A stretch of DNA of 64,000 bases from Oscillospiraceae bacterium (GCA_015064845.1 SVRL01000005.1:1-64000); one strand, 5' to 3'. Positions 47,174 to 57,061 are shown, counted from the stretch's first letter. The notes: generated by a model not told the origin, from the sequence alone. Made by a program: numbers and translations.

Positions 47174-47211
47174 ATGGAAGTTACCAAAATCGGTGGCTTC
47201 CATTTTTTCTT
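47174..47211 (+). terminator. riboswitch expression-platform terminator
   Basis: ATGGAAGTTACC-AAAATC-GGTGGCTTCCATTTTTTCT. Confidence 0.8.
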
Positions 47212-47352
47212 GTTCATGAAATCGGAACGCACCGTTTTGCTTCAAAAACGAAAAACAAGACAGATGATAACATACATCGGCGGTATTTCCTTTGACGGGT
47301 TCCGCTGGATAATTGAATATTTTAATCCGAACATTCGGAGAAAGAGGAAAAA

Positions 47353-48174
47353 ATGCTTGGAAACTGTCTTGAAAACGTAAGAAAATCCATGCCATTGGTG
47401 CATAACATCACGAATTACGTAACCGTTAACGATGTCGCAAATGCAATTCTTGCTTGCGGCGGAAGCCCCATCATGTCAGATGAACCCGATGACGTGGCTG
47501 ATATCACTTCCATCTGCGGAGGACTGAACATCAATATCGGTACATTGAACAAACGCACGATAGAAGCGATGTGGATCTCCGGCGCAAGATCCAAGGAGCT
47601 GGGACATCCTGTTCTGCTCGATCCAGTAGGAGCCGGTGCAAGCGCGCTTCGTACCAACACAGCCGTTAAAATCATGGAAAAAATCAAGCCGGACGTTATC
47701 CGCGGTAACATTTCGGAAATCAAAACTCTCGCGCTCGGAAGCGGAACGACCAAGGGCGTTGATGCAGATGCGGCAGATACCGTAACCGAAGACAATCTCG
47801 AAGCAATGATTTCCTTTGCAAAAAACTTTGCAGCCAAGAGCGGCGCAGTGGTTGCGATCACGGGCGCTATAGACCTTGTGGCAGATGCCGAAACGTGCTA
47901 CGTCATTCGAAACGGCCGTCCCGAAATGAGCCGTATTACGGGAACGGGCTGTCAGCTTTCGGGAATCACTGCTACTTATATTACGGCAAACCCCGATCAT
48001 AAAACCGAAGCTGTTGCCGCCGCCGTTTGCATGATGGGGCTTGCAGGTGAGATCGGTGTGGCAAATATGGCAGAGAATGAAGGAAACTCCTCTCTCCGCA
48101 ACCGCATTATTGATGCCATTTACAACATGGATGCCGAAACACTGGATCATGGAGCGAAATATGAAGTGCGATAA
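47353..48174 (+). CDS. thiM: hydroxyethylthiazole kinase
   Basis: PLVHNITNYVTVNDVANAILACGGSPIM, LDPVGAGA, RGNISEI, TGTGCQLSG. Confidence 0.97.
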   Translation: MLGNCLENVRKSMPLVHNITNYVTVNDVANAILACGGSPIMSDEPDDVADITSICGGLNINIGTLNKRTIEAMWISGARSKELGHPVLLDPVGAGASALRTNTAVKIMEKIKPDVIRGNISEIKTLALGSGTTKGVDADAADTVTEDNLEAMISFAKNFAAKSGAVVAITGAIDLVADAETCYVIRNGRPEMSRITGTGCQLSGITATYITANPDHKTEAVAAAVCMMGLAGEIGVANMAENEGNSSLRNRIIDAIYNMDAETLDHGAKYEVR

Positions 48175-48802
48175 AAAAGACTTGCTTTTATATGCGGTCA
48201 CAGACCGTTCCTGGCTTGGAGAACAAACCCTCTGCGAACAGGTAGAGGAAGCGTTAAAAGGCGGCGCTACCTTCGTTCAGCTTCGTGAAAAAGAGCTTGA
48301 CGATACTACTTTCCTTACCGAAGCCATTGAAATACAGAAACTTTGCAAAAAATACAACGTGCCTTTCGTCATCAACGACAATGTGGAGATCGCAAGAAAA
48401 ATGAATGCAGACGGTGTTCATGTAGGACAGAGCGATATGGAAGCAGGCGACGTTCGTGCCCTTCTCGGAGAAGATAAGATCCTCGGCGTTTCGGCTCAAA
48501 CTGTAGAGCAAGCCATCCTTGCCGAGCAGCGCGGTGCGGATTATCTCGGTGTTGGCGCGGTATTCCATACAGGTTCAAAGGCTGATGCTGATGATGTGAG
48601 CCACGAAATGCTTCGAGCCATTTGCGAAGCCGTTCGTATTCCCGTCGTTGCTATCGGCGGCATCGGTAAGCATAACGTGCTGAAACTCAGCGGAAGCGGT
48701 ATTTGCGGAATTGCTGTCATCAGCGCAATTTTCGCCGCGAAAGACATACAAAGCGCAACCTCTGAACTGAAAACTCTTACAAAACGGATGGTACAACAAT
48801 GA
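48161..48802 (+). CDS. thiE: thiamine phosphate synthase
   Basis: LYAVTDRSWL, VQLREKELDD, FVINDNVEIARKMNADGVHVGQSD, GVSAQTVEQA, GIGKHN. Start at MKCDKKD. Confidence 0.96.
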   Translation: MKCDKKDLLLYAVTDRSWLGEQTLCEQVEEALKGGATFVQLREKELDDTTFLTEAIEIQKLCKKYNVPFVINDNVEIARKMNADGVHVGQSDMEAGDVRALLGEDKILGVSAQTVEQAILAEQRGADYLGVGAVFHTGSKADADDVSHEMLRAICEAVRIPVVAIGGIGKHNVLKLSGSGICGIAVISAIFAAKDIQSATSELKTLTKRMVQQ

Positions 48803-50235
48803 TAAAAGGTGCAATATTTGATTTTGACGGTACGCTCGTCGATTCCATGTTTATATGGGACACCATTGGTAAGGATTATCTTTGCTCCCTTGGCATCGAA
48901 CCGAGAGAAAACTTAGCCGAAACCTTCAAAACCTTCACTTTAGAGGAATCCGCCGAATATTATCGCGCGCATTACGGCGTAACCTTATCAGTCGAGGAAA
49001 TCGTAAATGGCGTAAACGGAATGATCGAGAATTTTTATCGAAATACCGTACCGCTGAAAAAGGGTATTCGGGAGTTCCTTGAAAGTCTGTCAAAGGACGG
49101 AGTAAAAATGTGTATTGCTACGGTTACGGATAAATACCTTGTTGAAGCCGCTTTGACTCGTTTGAAAGTCAGAGAATACTTTGGAGAAATCTTTACCACT
49201 GCAGAGGTGGGCTGTGGTAAGAACAATTCGATGATTTATCGAGTTGCTCTTGCTTATCTCGGAACGCAAAAAAGTGAAAGCCTTGTGTTCGAAGATGCGC
49301 TTCATGCATTGATGACGGCAAAAAACGACGGCTTTCCCGTTGCCGCCGTTTACGATTCCCATGAATCGGAACAAGCTCTGATGAGAGCAAACGCAGATTA
49401 TTATATATCTGATTATACCCAATTTCATTGGATTCGAACCATGAAAACCGCCCTCACGATCGCAGGCAGTGATTCCTGCGGCGGAGCGGGAATTCAAGCA
49501 GATATAAAAACAATGACAACGAACGGCGTTTACGCCATGAGCGCAATCACGGCAATGACCGCGCAGAACACCGTTGGCGTTCGTTCCATCATGGAATCCA
49601 CGCCCGAATTTTTGAGAGCACAGCTTGATGCGGTATTTGAGGATATTTATCCGAATGCCGTAAAGATCGGGATGGTTTCCTCATCTGCGCTGATTCAAGT
49701 AATTGCCGAAAGGCTGAAAGCTTATCGCGCAAAAAATATCGTCGTGGATCCCGTCATGATTGCAACAAGCGGTTCCGAACTGATCAAAAACGATGCCGTA
49801 TCGCTTTTGAAAAAAGAACTTCTTCCTCTCGCCGCTCTCGTTACACCTAATATATCGGAAGCGGAAGTTCTCACCGGAATGACTGTCAAAACGAAAGAAG
49901 ATATGGAACGTGCGGCAAAAATAATCGGAGATACATACGGTTGCGCCGTTCTTCTGAAAGGCGGCCACAGTATCAACGATGCCAACGATTTACTTTATGA
50001 AAACGGAATGTTCAAATGGTTTAACGGTAAGCGCATTGATAATCCCAACACGCACGGTACGGGTTGTACGCTTTCGTCTGCCATCGCCTCCAATCTTGCG
50101 AAAGGATATAATCTTGAAACTTCGATTCAAAGAGCGAAAGATTATATTTCAGGCGCTCTTGCCGCCATGCTTGATCTCGGAACCGAATCCGGTCCCATGA
50201 ACCATGCTTTTAATTTGAGCGGAAAATATATTTGA
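48799..50235 (+). CDS. thiD: HAD hydrolase fused to hydroxymethylpyrimidine/phosphomethylpyrimidine kinase
   Basis: N-term FDFDGTLVDS HAD motif; C-term TALTIAGSDSCGGAGIQADIKTMTTNGVYAMSAITAMTAQNT and NTHGTGCTLSSAIASNLA ThiD motifs; single continuous frame. Confidence 0.93.
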   Translation: MIKGAIFDFDGTLVDSMFIWDTIGKDYLCSLGIEPRENLAETFKTFTLEESAEYYRAHYGVTLSVEEIVNGVNGMIENFYRNTVPLKKGIREFLESLSKDGVKMCIATVTDKYLVEAALTRLKVREYFGEIFTTAEVGCGKNNSMIYRVALAYLGTQKSESLVFEDALHALMTAKNDGFPVAAVYDSHESEQALMRANADYYISDYTQFHWIRTMKTALTIAGSDSCGGAGIQADIKTMTTNGVYAMSAITAMTAQNTVGVRSIMESTPEFLRAQLDAVFEDIYPNAVKIGMVSSSALIQVIAERLKAYRAKNIVVDPVMIATSGSELIKNDAVSLLKKELLPLAALVTPNISEAEVLTGMTVKTKEDMERAAKIIGDTYGCAVLLKGGHSINDANDLLYENGMFKWFNGKRIDNPNTHGTGCTLSSAIASNLAKGYNLETSIQRAKDYISGALAAMLDLGTESGPMNHAFNLSGKYI

Positions 50236-50307
50236 GTTTTGCTTGTCAATGATATCAAAAAGCTAAACACGCTAAGAGTGCTATCTTGCAATTTTTATTT
50301 TTTATGC

Positions 50308-50349
50308 AAAAAGACGGCGGTTCTCTGCTTGGAGAGCCGCTGTCTTTTT
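50308..50349 (+). terminator. rho-independent terminator of the thi operon
   Basis: AAAAGACGGCGGTTCTC-TGCTTG-GAGAGCCGCTGTCTTTTT. Confidence 0.85.
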
Positions 50350-50368
50350 AAATTTTATGTCTTTATTG

Positions 50369-50445
50369 CATATCACTGTGCGAAAGCACAATATCACTTG
50401 CCGTAGGCAAATATCACTGCGTATTTTCTTTCGAGGAAATACGCT
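50369..50445. repeat. array of three different hairpins separated by ATATCAC
   Basis: CATATCAC[TGTGC-GAAA-GCACA]ATATCAC[TTGCC-GTA-GGCAA]ATATCACT[GCGTATTTTC-TTTCGA-GGAAATACGC]. Confidence 0.7.
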
Positions 50446-50449
50446 AAAT

Positions 50450-51619
50450 TCACGTTATTTTAAGTTTTATCAATCTGATCGGTTGATCTGCATTCCCCCA
50501 GATTACCGTGTAAACTTCGCTTTGATAAACCTTAATTCTTCCCACAACCTCGCCGTCTGCCTGTATCTCTTGCAACACGTTTCCGCTTACAAGATCAATT
50601 TGATAAATCCGTTTTTCAAAATCTCCAACGATAGCCGAGTTATGATATAAATCAAAATAAGCGCAGCCGTTTTTCAAGGGGAATGCCCAATTTTCGCTAC
50701 CGGTTTCAGCAGCAAGACTCACCAAAAAGCCATCTCTTCCTGCAGTACCATATAGAATTCGTCCATTCAGAAAAACGGGGTCGGTATAAAGCCCAGGTGT
50801 TGTTTTGGTTCGATAAATTTCATTTCCGTTTTCAATGTTTACACATATCAGTTCAGTGTCATTTTTTACCCAAAAAACGAGATCGTTTTGCAGGAATATT
50901 TTTCGTCTGAGCAACGGTCCTTCAAAAGAACGGCTGCATTTCCAAATTACTTTTTTGGCAGTGACGTCGTATCTTAAAATTCCTGCATTTGACCAGTTTG
51001 TAAATCCAATCAAAAGAGAACCGTCCTTCATACGTATTGGATTGAAAAGTTTATCAACTCTTGGCACTTTTATTTGATTCAAAACTTTCCCATTCGAAAT
51101 ATCTATAAACAACAATTGATCATTTCCATAACAGGAAACAGAATTTTCAAAGAGAGAAATATCGCCTATCGTATAATTTTTCGTATTGGAAAGCTGTAAT
51201 TGCCATTTCAGACATTTCGCATCGATATCAATGCAATATAAAGAAGAACGATCTGCAAAAATAAAATTATTTTCATAAATAAGATAAGAATTGATCTCAT
51301 CATCTATTGGTTGATCAAACAATGCCGAAAGTTTTTCTCCGTGCAATATCCAAAGCGTTCCCGTATAAATAATAATTTGTTCGCCGTACTCTTCAAAAAA
51401 GCATTTTGCGGGAATGACCGTTTTTTTCGGAAAACAGAATTTTTTTCGCATTTCTCCCGAGTTCTTATTCACTATATACAGAAACTGCTCACTTTTATGA
51501 TCGATGAAGCAGTCGCATATAAAACAGAGATTGTCCTCTTTTACAAAAATAGGACCTTCGTACTGATAATCATCAGAGGATTGGTTTGTTGGCAAATCGT
51601 ATTTCCATAAAATCTCCAT
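50450..51619 (-). CDS. PQQ-like beta-propeller repeat protein
   Basis: Repeated blade pattern (NKNSGEMRKKF, DISNGKVLNQI, NIENGNEIYRT, AAETGSENWAFPL, DLVSGNVLQEI). No signal peptide. Confidence 0.8.
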   Translation of the reverse strand: MEILWKYDLPTNQSSDDYQYEGPIFVKEDNLCFICDCFIDHKSEQFLYIVNKNSGEMRKKFCFPKKTVIPAKCFFEEYGEQIIIYTGTLWILHGEKLSALFDQPIDDEINSYLIYENNFIFADRSSLYCIDIDAKCLKWQLQLSNTKNYTIGDISLFENSVSCYGNDQLLFIDISNGKVLNQIKVPRVDKLFNPIRMKDGSLLIGFTNWSNAGILRYDVTAKKVIWKCSRSFEGPLLRRKIFLQNDLVFWVKNDTELICVNIENGNEIYRTKTTPGLYTDPVFLNGRILYGTAGRDGFLVSLAAETGSENWAFPLKNGCAYFDLYHNSAIVGDFEKRIYQIDLVSGNVLQEIQADGEVVGRIKVYQSEVYTVIWGNADQPIRLIKLKIT

Positions 51620-51641
51620 GAGCGCACCTCGGTTTTTGGGA

Positions 51642-52571
51642 TTAAATACTACAAAATCGGCGTTTCATAAACAAAATTCTCTCCGCCAAAGCTTTTTTCG
51701 TTGTTTTCGCATTTTGCATGATATCAAAACCATGCATTGTTCCTTGGGTTTCGTTCAAAACTACGTCGATACCTGCCGCGCGAAGCTTTTCGGCATACAG
51801 GATGCCGTCATCGTGAAGACAATCAAACTCTGCCGTTTCAATATAGGCAGGAGGCAACGCATCAAAGCTCTCGGCTTCCACGGGAGAATAATATACATAG
51901 TCGGGACGGCTTCTGTCAATGTTCGTCATCGGCGTGATACGGCTTGAAAGTGTGGAATTCCACATCGGCGTATCCGTATATTTTTTGCAGGACTCACTGT
52001 TATTCCGCGCATCGAGATAGGGATACGGAAGCATCTGAAAAGCAAATTTTACGGGATGCTTTCTGTCTTTTGCCATCATACACACGCCGACCGCAAGCGT
52101 CGAGCCTGCACTGTCACCGCCGATACCGATGCGTGAGGTATCGATACCGAGGATTTCCGCGTTATCGTAAGCCCCGCACATCGCGGCATAACAATCTTCA
52201 AAGAAGACGGGATGCGGGTATTCGGGCGCCAAACGATAATTAACGAACCAAACTTTACAACCAACCTCTTTCGCATACCGCATGGCATTTTTGTAATGAT
52301 ACCCTGCCGCTGCCAGAACGAAACCACCCCCGTGAATGTATATAAGACACGGCGCGCTATCCTCTATGGATTTTGGAGAAATCAAGAAGCACTCTATTTT
52401 TTCGCCGTCATAACTCTCTATTTCGTGACGGATCACGTCAAGCTCCTTATCTCTGTATATGTATTTCGGCGTTTTCATATGTGGTACAGCCATTCGGAGA
52501 AACTTCTTACCGATAGGCGGTTTGAAATGAGAGAACGGAAAGAACTCTCTTTTAATTTTATATTTTGCCAT
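51642..52571 (-). CDS. alpha/beta hydrolase (HSL/esterase type)
   Basis: YIHGGGFVLAA, GIGGDSAGSTLA, GTMHGF. Confidence 0.93.
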   Translation of the reverse strand: MAKYKIKREFFPFSHFKPPIGKKFLRMAVPHMKTPKYIYRDKELDVIRHEIESYDGEKIECFLISPKSIEDSAPCLIYIHGGGFVLAAAGYHYKNAMRYAKEVGCKVWFVNYRLAPEYPHPVFFEDCYAAMCGAYDNAEILGIDTSRIGIGGDSAGSTLAVGVCMMAKDRKHPVKFAFQMLPYPYLDARNNSESCKKYTDTPMWNSTLSSRITPMTNIDRSRPDYVYYSPVEAESFDALPPAYIETAEFDCLHDDGILYAEKLRAAGIDVVLNETQGTMHGFDIMQNAKTTKKALAERILFMKRRFCSI

Positions 52572-52606
52572 AAAACCTCCTCCTATCTACCTTGAATTTT
52601 TGATTT

Positions 52607-53317
52607 TTATTTCCTTTTATAATTTAAGACCAAATTCCCATTTTCATTTTCTGCTTTAACCGGTTCAAAATTTGCAATCTCCGAATCCATAAACAACGGT
52701 TTACTGTCCTTGCCTGCTACCACAGGAGCAACAACAAGACTCAGTTCATCGACCGCCCCCACTCTTTCAAACGCGCCGTTCATAATACTTCCACCTTCCA
52801 GAAGCAAGGTATTACATCCGATGATATTTTTCAATTTGAACAATGCAAGCTCCACGTCAATGACATTTTCGCCTGCGAAAATATACGGAATTCCCATCGA
52901 TTCCAGATAACCGAGATAGCGTTCATCAACATCTTCCGAAAGCACCTCGATGATCTGCGCGCCATCATAGCCGAGATCTCCGTCCGGATCCATGATTTTG
53001 TTGGATTTCCAACCAAGTTTACCGTGCGTATCAAAAGCAACCGCATAGAATCCGCTGAGATTGTCAACGATATAATCCATCTTCAGATTCATATCATGAT
53101 GCACGGGCTTATGCATACTCAAATCGGGATACCAACCTCCCGTAAAGCTGCTTTCCATCGTAATGCGGCCGCAGATAAAGCCGTCCGCTTTCAATTCCCT
53201 GTTCAAACGGTAATAGATATCCGTTGCTTCGGCACATTCCGGCTGAAACAGAAAATCTCCCGTGACCTTTCCGTCAATGGAGGTTGTCATATGACAAATA
53301 ATATACGGTCTGTTCAT
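52607..53317 (-). CDS. RibD C-terminal/dihydrofolate reductase-like protein
   Basis: PYIICHMTTSIDGKVTGDF, LLLEGGSIMNGAF, LSLVVAPVVAG. Confidence 0.88.
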   Translation of the reverse strand: MNRPYIICHMTTSIDGKVTGDFLFQPECAEATDIYYRLNRELKADGFICGRITMESSFTGGWYPDLSMHKPVHHDMNLKMDYIVDNLSGFYAVAFDTHGKLGWKSNKIMDPDGDLGYDGAQIIEVLSEDVDERYLGYLESMGIPYIFAGENVIDVELALFKLKNIIGCNTLLLEGGSIMNGAFERVGAVDELSLVVAPVVAGKDSKPLFMDSEIANFEPVKAENENGNLVLNYKRK

Positions 53318-53367
53318 GTGTTATCCCTTCCCTCACTCATTCAAAAGTATATCATGCAAAAACGCTT

Positions 53368-53991
53368 TTAAAAAGCCAACCTTTTTCTTTCCTCATAAAT
53401 CGTTCTTATGCCACACCAGATCAAATATACCGCAACAATGACCGAACCAATCATATCCAACCAAAAGGAGAATACACTTTTCGGCGCAATCAGCACGGAA
53501 AGGAGTGCCGCCGTAACGCTGATATCCACCAAACTCTTTGCCCGATACAATCTTGCCTGAACGGCTAAAATGACGTTCGGTTCATTTCTGTTCAGATGCG
53601 TGTACTTCGCCCAAAATATCGAATTGGCAATCACGCCGAGCAAAGCAATTGCAAGTCCGGGAATCACGTTGCCCTTGTCTTCGTTTTGAATTGCAAATGC
53701 AAGCACAGCCATGATCCCACCTGCAAGACACATCATCGAGCCCACGAAGATGTTGGAACGGCGCTCCAACTTGCGCTTTCTCATCTCATCGCAAACACTG
53801 CCCTTTTGCGTTGCGCTATATACTGCAAAAGACATAATGATTGCCAGTAACTCCGCGCTTCTGCGCACAAAATCAGCAATTTGCGTTGAGCTTCTGCCTG
53901 CAATCAGCCCCAGTCCCACGACAAGAGGACCCGGAGAACTCATGATGATCGACCATAGGAGTGTTTTTGCTCCCGATTTCTTTTTTTCCAT
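53368..53991 (-). CDS. cation-efflux (CDF)-like transmembrane protein
   Basis: CDF-like TM arrangement, KSLVDISVTAALL...FWLDMIGSVIVAVYLIWCGI. Start set at MEKKKSG with SD GGAGG. Confidence 0.6.
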   Translation of the reverse strand: MEKKKSGAKTLLWSIIMSSPGPLVVGLGLIAGRSSTQIADFVRRSAELLAIIMSFAVYSATQKGSVCDEMRKRKLERRSNIFVGSMMCLAGGIMAVLAFAIQNEDKGNVIPGLAIALLGVIANSIFWAKYTHLNRNEPNVILAVQARLYRAKSLVDISVTAALLSVLIAPKSVFSFWLDMIGSVIVAVYLIWCGIRTIYEERKRLAF

Positions 53992-53995
53992 CACA

Positions 53996-54703
53996 TCAAC
54001 CTCCAAAAACTGTTACCAAGGGAATGATGACAACCATAGCGGCGGTCGGGCAAACAACCGTATCCAATCCGTTTTGGGCGCACATTTCCGTCAACGTACA
54101 AACAATAGCCGCGAGTAAAGCGGTACCTATACAAAGGGGAATACCGAATCCACCTCTGACCGTCAGAACCGTAAACACCGATATCAAGGAGCAGACGAAC
54201 ATCGCAAGCGAGCCCTCAATACTCTTTTTGCCGTCTGCCAACTTCCATTTAATTTTATGCTTTCCAAAGCGTTTGCCGACCAAAGCCGCCATGGCATCGC
54301 CAACGCCCCAAGCGTAAATGGAAGCGAGAACGAGATATTGATCTCCGAACAGTCCCCAGCAAATCGAAACGCTGAATGCCATCATGCCAATCGCCAAAAC
54401 CATACTGTTTTTGAACTCGCCCTTTCTGCGCTCGTTCACAAAGGACGAAAACACGGGTAGCTTCTCTGCAAGAGACAAAACGGGAAACAGAACGACGATC
54501 AATGCGCATGCAAAAATTGCCGCCCTCCACCATATGTCAAACGCAAAAACCAGCGGAATATATGCGCCCAATAAAATGAAATGCAGTATTTTTCTGAACA
54601 ATTCATCGGGAATCGTGAGCAACTTTCGCGCCGACAACATAATGCTTGCTGCAACACTTATGTATAACATCGTAATGCCGGTTCCGTACCAAAATGCTTG
54701 CAC
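53996..54703 (-). CDS. dolichol/phytol kinase-like (CTP-transferase family) membrane protein
   Basis: RKILHFILLGAYIPLV, YAWGVGDAMAALVGKRFGKHKIKWKLADGKKSIEGSLAMF. Confidence 0.75.
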   Translation of the reverse strand: MQAFWYGTGITMLYISVAASIMLSARKLLTIPDELFRKILHFILLGAYIPLVFAFDIWWRAAIFACALIVVLFPVLSLAEKLPVFSSFVNERRKGEFKNSMVLAIGMMAFSVSICWGLFGDQYLVLASIYAWGVGDAMAALVGKRFGKHKIKWKLADGKKSIEGSLAMFVCSLISVFTVLTVRGGFGIPLCIGTALLAAIVCTLTEMCAQNGLDTVVCPTAAMVVIIPLVTVFGG

Positions 54704-54797
54704 GTGGGATCACCTCAATTCTGATTATTTAGCAATATTATTCCAAATTTTAGATAATGGCACAGTTCTTTTACCGTTTATGTATTCTTATGACGGA

Positions 54798-55145
54798 TTA
54801 ACTCATATCATAAGTTCGATACCCGTATCCGATTATCTTATTTTGTAAATTGTAAAAACGACTATATGTATTGTTCTTTGAGAAAAACTCCAGAAATTTT
54901 CCTTTTTCAACGAATTGAATCATTATCGGTTTTGGCAAAGCATAAAACGTAAAGCTAAAATTCGAAGCATCCCGCTCACCGACACATTTTGCAGCGTTCA
55001 CCGAATTTGCTTTATTCCACATCTCTGCACATACAGCAAAATCAATATACAGACCGTTCTTCAGAGCAATCCCTTTTGCAGTGATTTCAGATATTTCATT
55101 CTCCGTAAACGCTTCATAGTCCGCAAAATAATTATCTTTATTCAT
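54798..55145 (-). CDS. hypothetical protein (115 aa)
   Basis: Intact ORF with ATGA overlap to the CPBP gene. Confidence 0.55.
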   Translation of the reverse strand: MNKDNYFADYEAFTENEISEITAKGIALKNGLYIDFAVCAEMWNKANSVNAAKCVGERDASNFSFTFYALPKPIMIQFVEKGKFLEFFSKNNTYSRFYNLQNKIIGYGYRTYDMS

Positions 55146-55894
55146 GATTTTTTCGTTCCTTCTTTTTCATTTTCTTTCATAGTCAGTGCCAAATACCATG
55201 CATATGCGCCTGTGATAACCGTGAGCAAGATGCAAGTCAGAATCCTCATCTCTGCCGTTGCCTTTCCTTCGTTTGTAAATACACTCAGCGCATTAAAAAT
55301 ACCGTGAATGATGATACAGCCAATCAAGCTTTTTGTTTTCAAATACATCATCACAAACATAAATCCTGCGGCGGTAGCATACACGATCTGCAGCAAGTTA
55401 GGAAGCAACTCGGCGCCTGATCCGTTGATCAGATTGACGATGTGTCCAACACCAAAGGTTACGCTTGAAACAATCACGGCGACTTTCGGTGTTCCCTTCC
55501 GCATTGCTTCAAACAGAAAACCTCGGAAGATCAGTTCTTCAAGAAAACCAACGCAGAACATCGAAAGTATGTAAAGCACGGTTTCCGTCAACCCGTAATT
55601 GAAAGTCACGCCGTACCACAGATTTGCCGTCAGCATCAAAATCACGGGCAGATAATATAGCATGGACCGCGCGGATGTTTGAGCGGGACGAAATCCGTAA
55701 GCTTCAAAGAGATGATTCTTCTTTAAGAATATCAAGAGTACCGCAGACAACAAAATTCCGACACATAGCGTCAGCGATTTTTCAATTCCTATCATCGCAG
55801 AAAGCGAATCGCCTGCGGACATCAGTATGCAGTATGCGACAATCCATAAGACGGCAAACCAAATTTCGCTTTTTCCGTATAATTTTTTCAACAT
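55142..55894 (-). CDS. CPBP family intramembrane metalloprotease
   Basis: EELIFRGFLFEAMR, FGVGHIVNL, IIHGIFN (EExxxR...H...H). Confidence 0.9.
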   Translation of the reverse strand: MLKKLYGKSEIWFAVLWIVAYCILMSAGDSLSAMIGIEKSLTLCVGILLSAVLLIFLKKNHLFEAYGFRPAQTSARSMLYYLPVILMLTANLWYGVTFNYGLTETVLYILSMFCVGFLEELIFRGFLFEAMRKGTPKVAVIVSSVTFGVGHIVNLINGSGAELLPNLLQIVYATAAGFMFVMMYLKTKSLIGCIIIHGIFNALSVFTNEGKATAEMRILTCILLTVITGAYAWYLALTMKENEKEGTKKS

Positions 55895-56010
55895 TTTACA
55901 CCTCAAACATGATTTCCGCACCAATGTGCTGTTGATACAATTCTAACGCGGAAAAGAAACTACCCAAAATGCTGTGCGATTGACTTCGGCAGATATTTCC
56001 GCTTATTCTC

Positions 56011-56640
56011 TCACTCAAAAAATTCCCCGTAAGGCAATCTGAAAATCATGATACGCTCACGCGTATCACTTCCTTCAAACAGATCGTAACACTCTGTTTC
56101 ATCGTAAAATTCAAGCTCATATACCGTCATCAGATAACACATATATTCGTCTGACGGATAGTAGAAAAACAAAAATATTTCCCTTGGATTCTCATAATAA
56201 GATTCAATCATTCTCGCGATCACCTTGCGAAGGATTTCTACGGAAAAAGGATTGAAGAAATAACAACGGTTGACCTCTTTCGGTACAACGTATTCTTCTG
56301 CCCTTGTCAAGACAAATTCTGTTCCAATTCTTGAAACGGCGGTCTTTTTATTTTCGAGCGCTTTTTCATAAATCCGACTGTCGTATTCAATTCCAACCGT
56401 TTTTGCCTTTGTCTGATAGGAAAGAAAAAATCCTACGCGTCCTTTTCCGCAGCCATAGTCAAGTATGATATCTTTTTTTGTAAAAAGTCCGCTTTCAGCC
56501 AGCCGCTCCAAAACGCAATACGGCGTAGGTTCATACGGAAAACGGTACTGATCGGCATTGCTATCATCCCGACCTCTTGTTTTGATCTGCAAAATCTTAT
56601 CCCATGTTTTTTCGTTGTCCATCATTGTTTTTCTCTGCAA
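56011..56640 (-). CDS. class I SAM-dependent methyltransferase
   Basis: IILDYGCGKGRVGFFL, VGIEYDSRIYEKA. Exact start uncertain (56622 possible). Confidence 0.8.
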   Translation of the reverse strand: MQRKTMMDNEKTWDKILQIKTRGRDDSNADQYRFPYEPTPYCVLERLAESGLFTKKDIILDYGCGKGRVGFFLSYQTKAKTVGIEYDSRIYEKALENKKTAVSRIGTEFVLTRAEEYVVPKEVNRCYFFNPFSVEILRKVIARMIESYYENPREIFLFFYYPSDEYMCYLMTVYELEFYDETECYDLFEGSDTRERIMIFRLPYGEFFE

Positions 56641-56653
56641 AACTTCATTTCAA

Positions 56654-57061
56654 TCAATTGTACTCAAATTCAAAATCACCATCCACACATTTTCCTATCG
56701 ATTCGAGAGTAATGTAGATTGTTTTTTCGTTATCATATTTCCCATCAAGTGTAATCGTTTCATCATAAGTTTCTCCGCCCTTGACTGTACGGAGTAATTC
56801 TTTTTTACCGTCAACACCAATATAAATATTCATCTCGCCTTCAGCAAGACTTGATTCAAAATCAAGCGTATGGTCGGCATCACCGTCTCTTCTTAATTTG
56901 AAATGATACGTTCCCTTAAAGGTGTCAAATTCAATATTTGCTTCATCGCCCTGACAAGAAGTGATCAAAATGGTTGCAGAATAATTGTTTACGTATCTCT
57001 CGCAACCACAAAGCATAACAAGTGTGAGTATCATCGCCAACACAAAACCAATTTTTTTCAT
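56654..57061 (-). CDS. lipoprotein
   Basis: Signal peptide and lipobox MKKIGFVLAMILTLVMLCGC. Confidence 0.75.
   Translation of the reverse strand: MKKIGFVLAMILTLVMLCGCERYVNNYSATILITSCQGDEANIEFDTFKGTYHFKLRRDGDADHTLDFESSLAEGEMNIYIGVDGKKELLRTVKGGETYDETITLDGKYDNEKTIYITLESIGKCVDGDFEFEYN

Noticed and set aside
48041-48160. N-terminal extension of the thiE ORF
   Set aside because: Overlaps the end of thiM; the ThiE family starts at MKCDKKD (48161).
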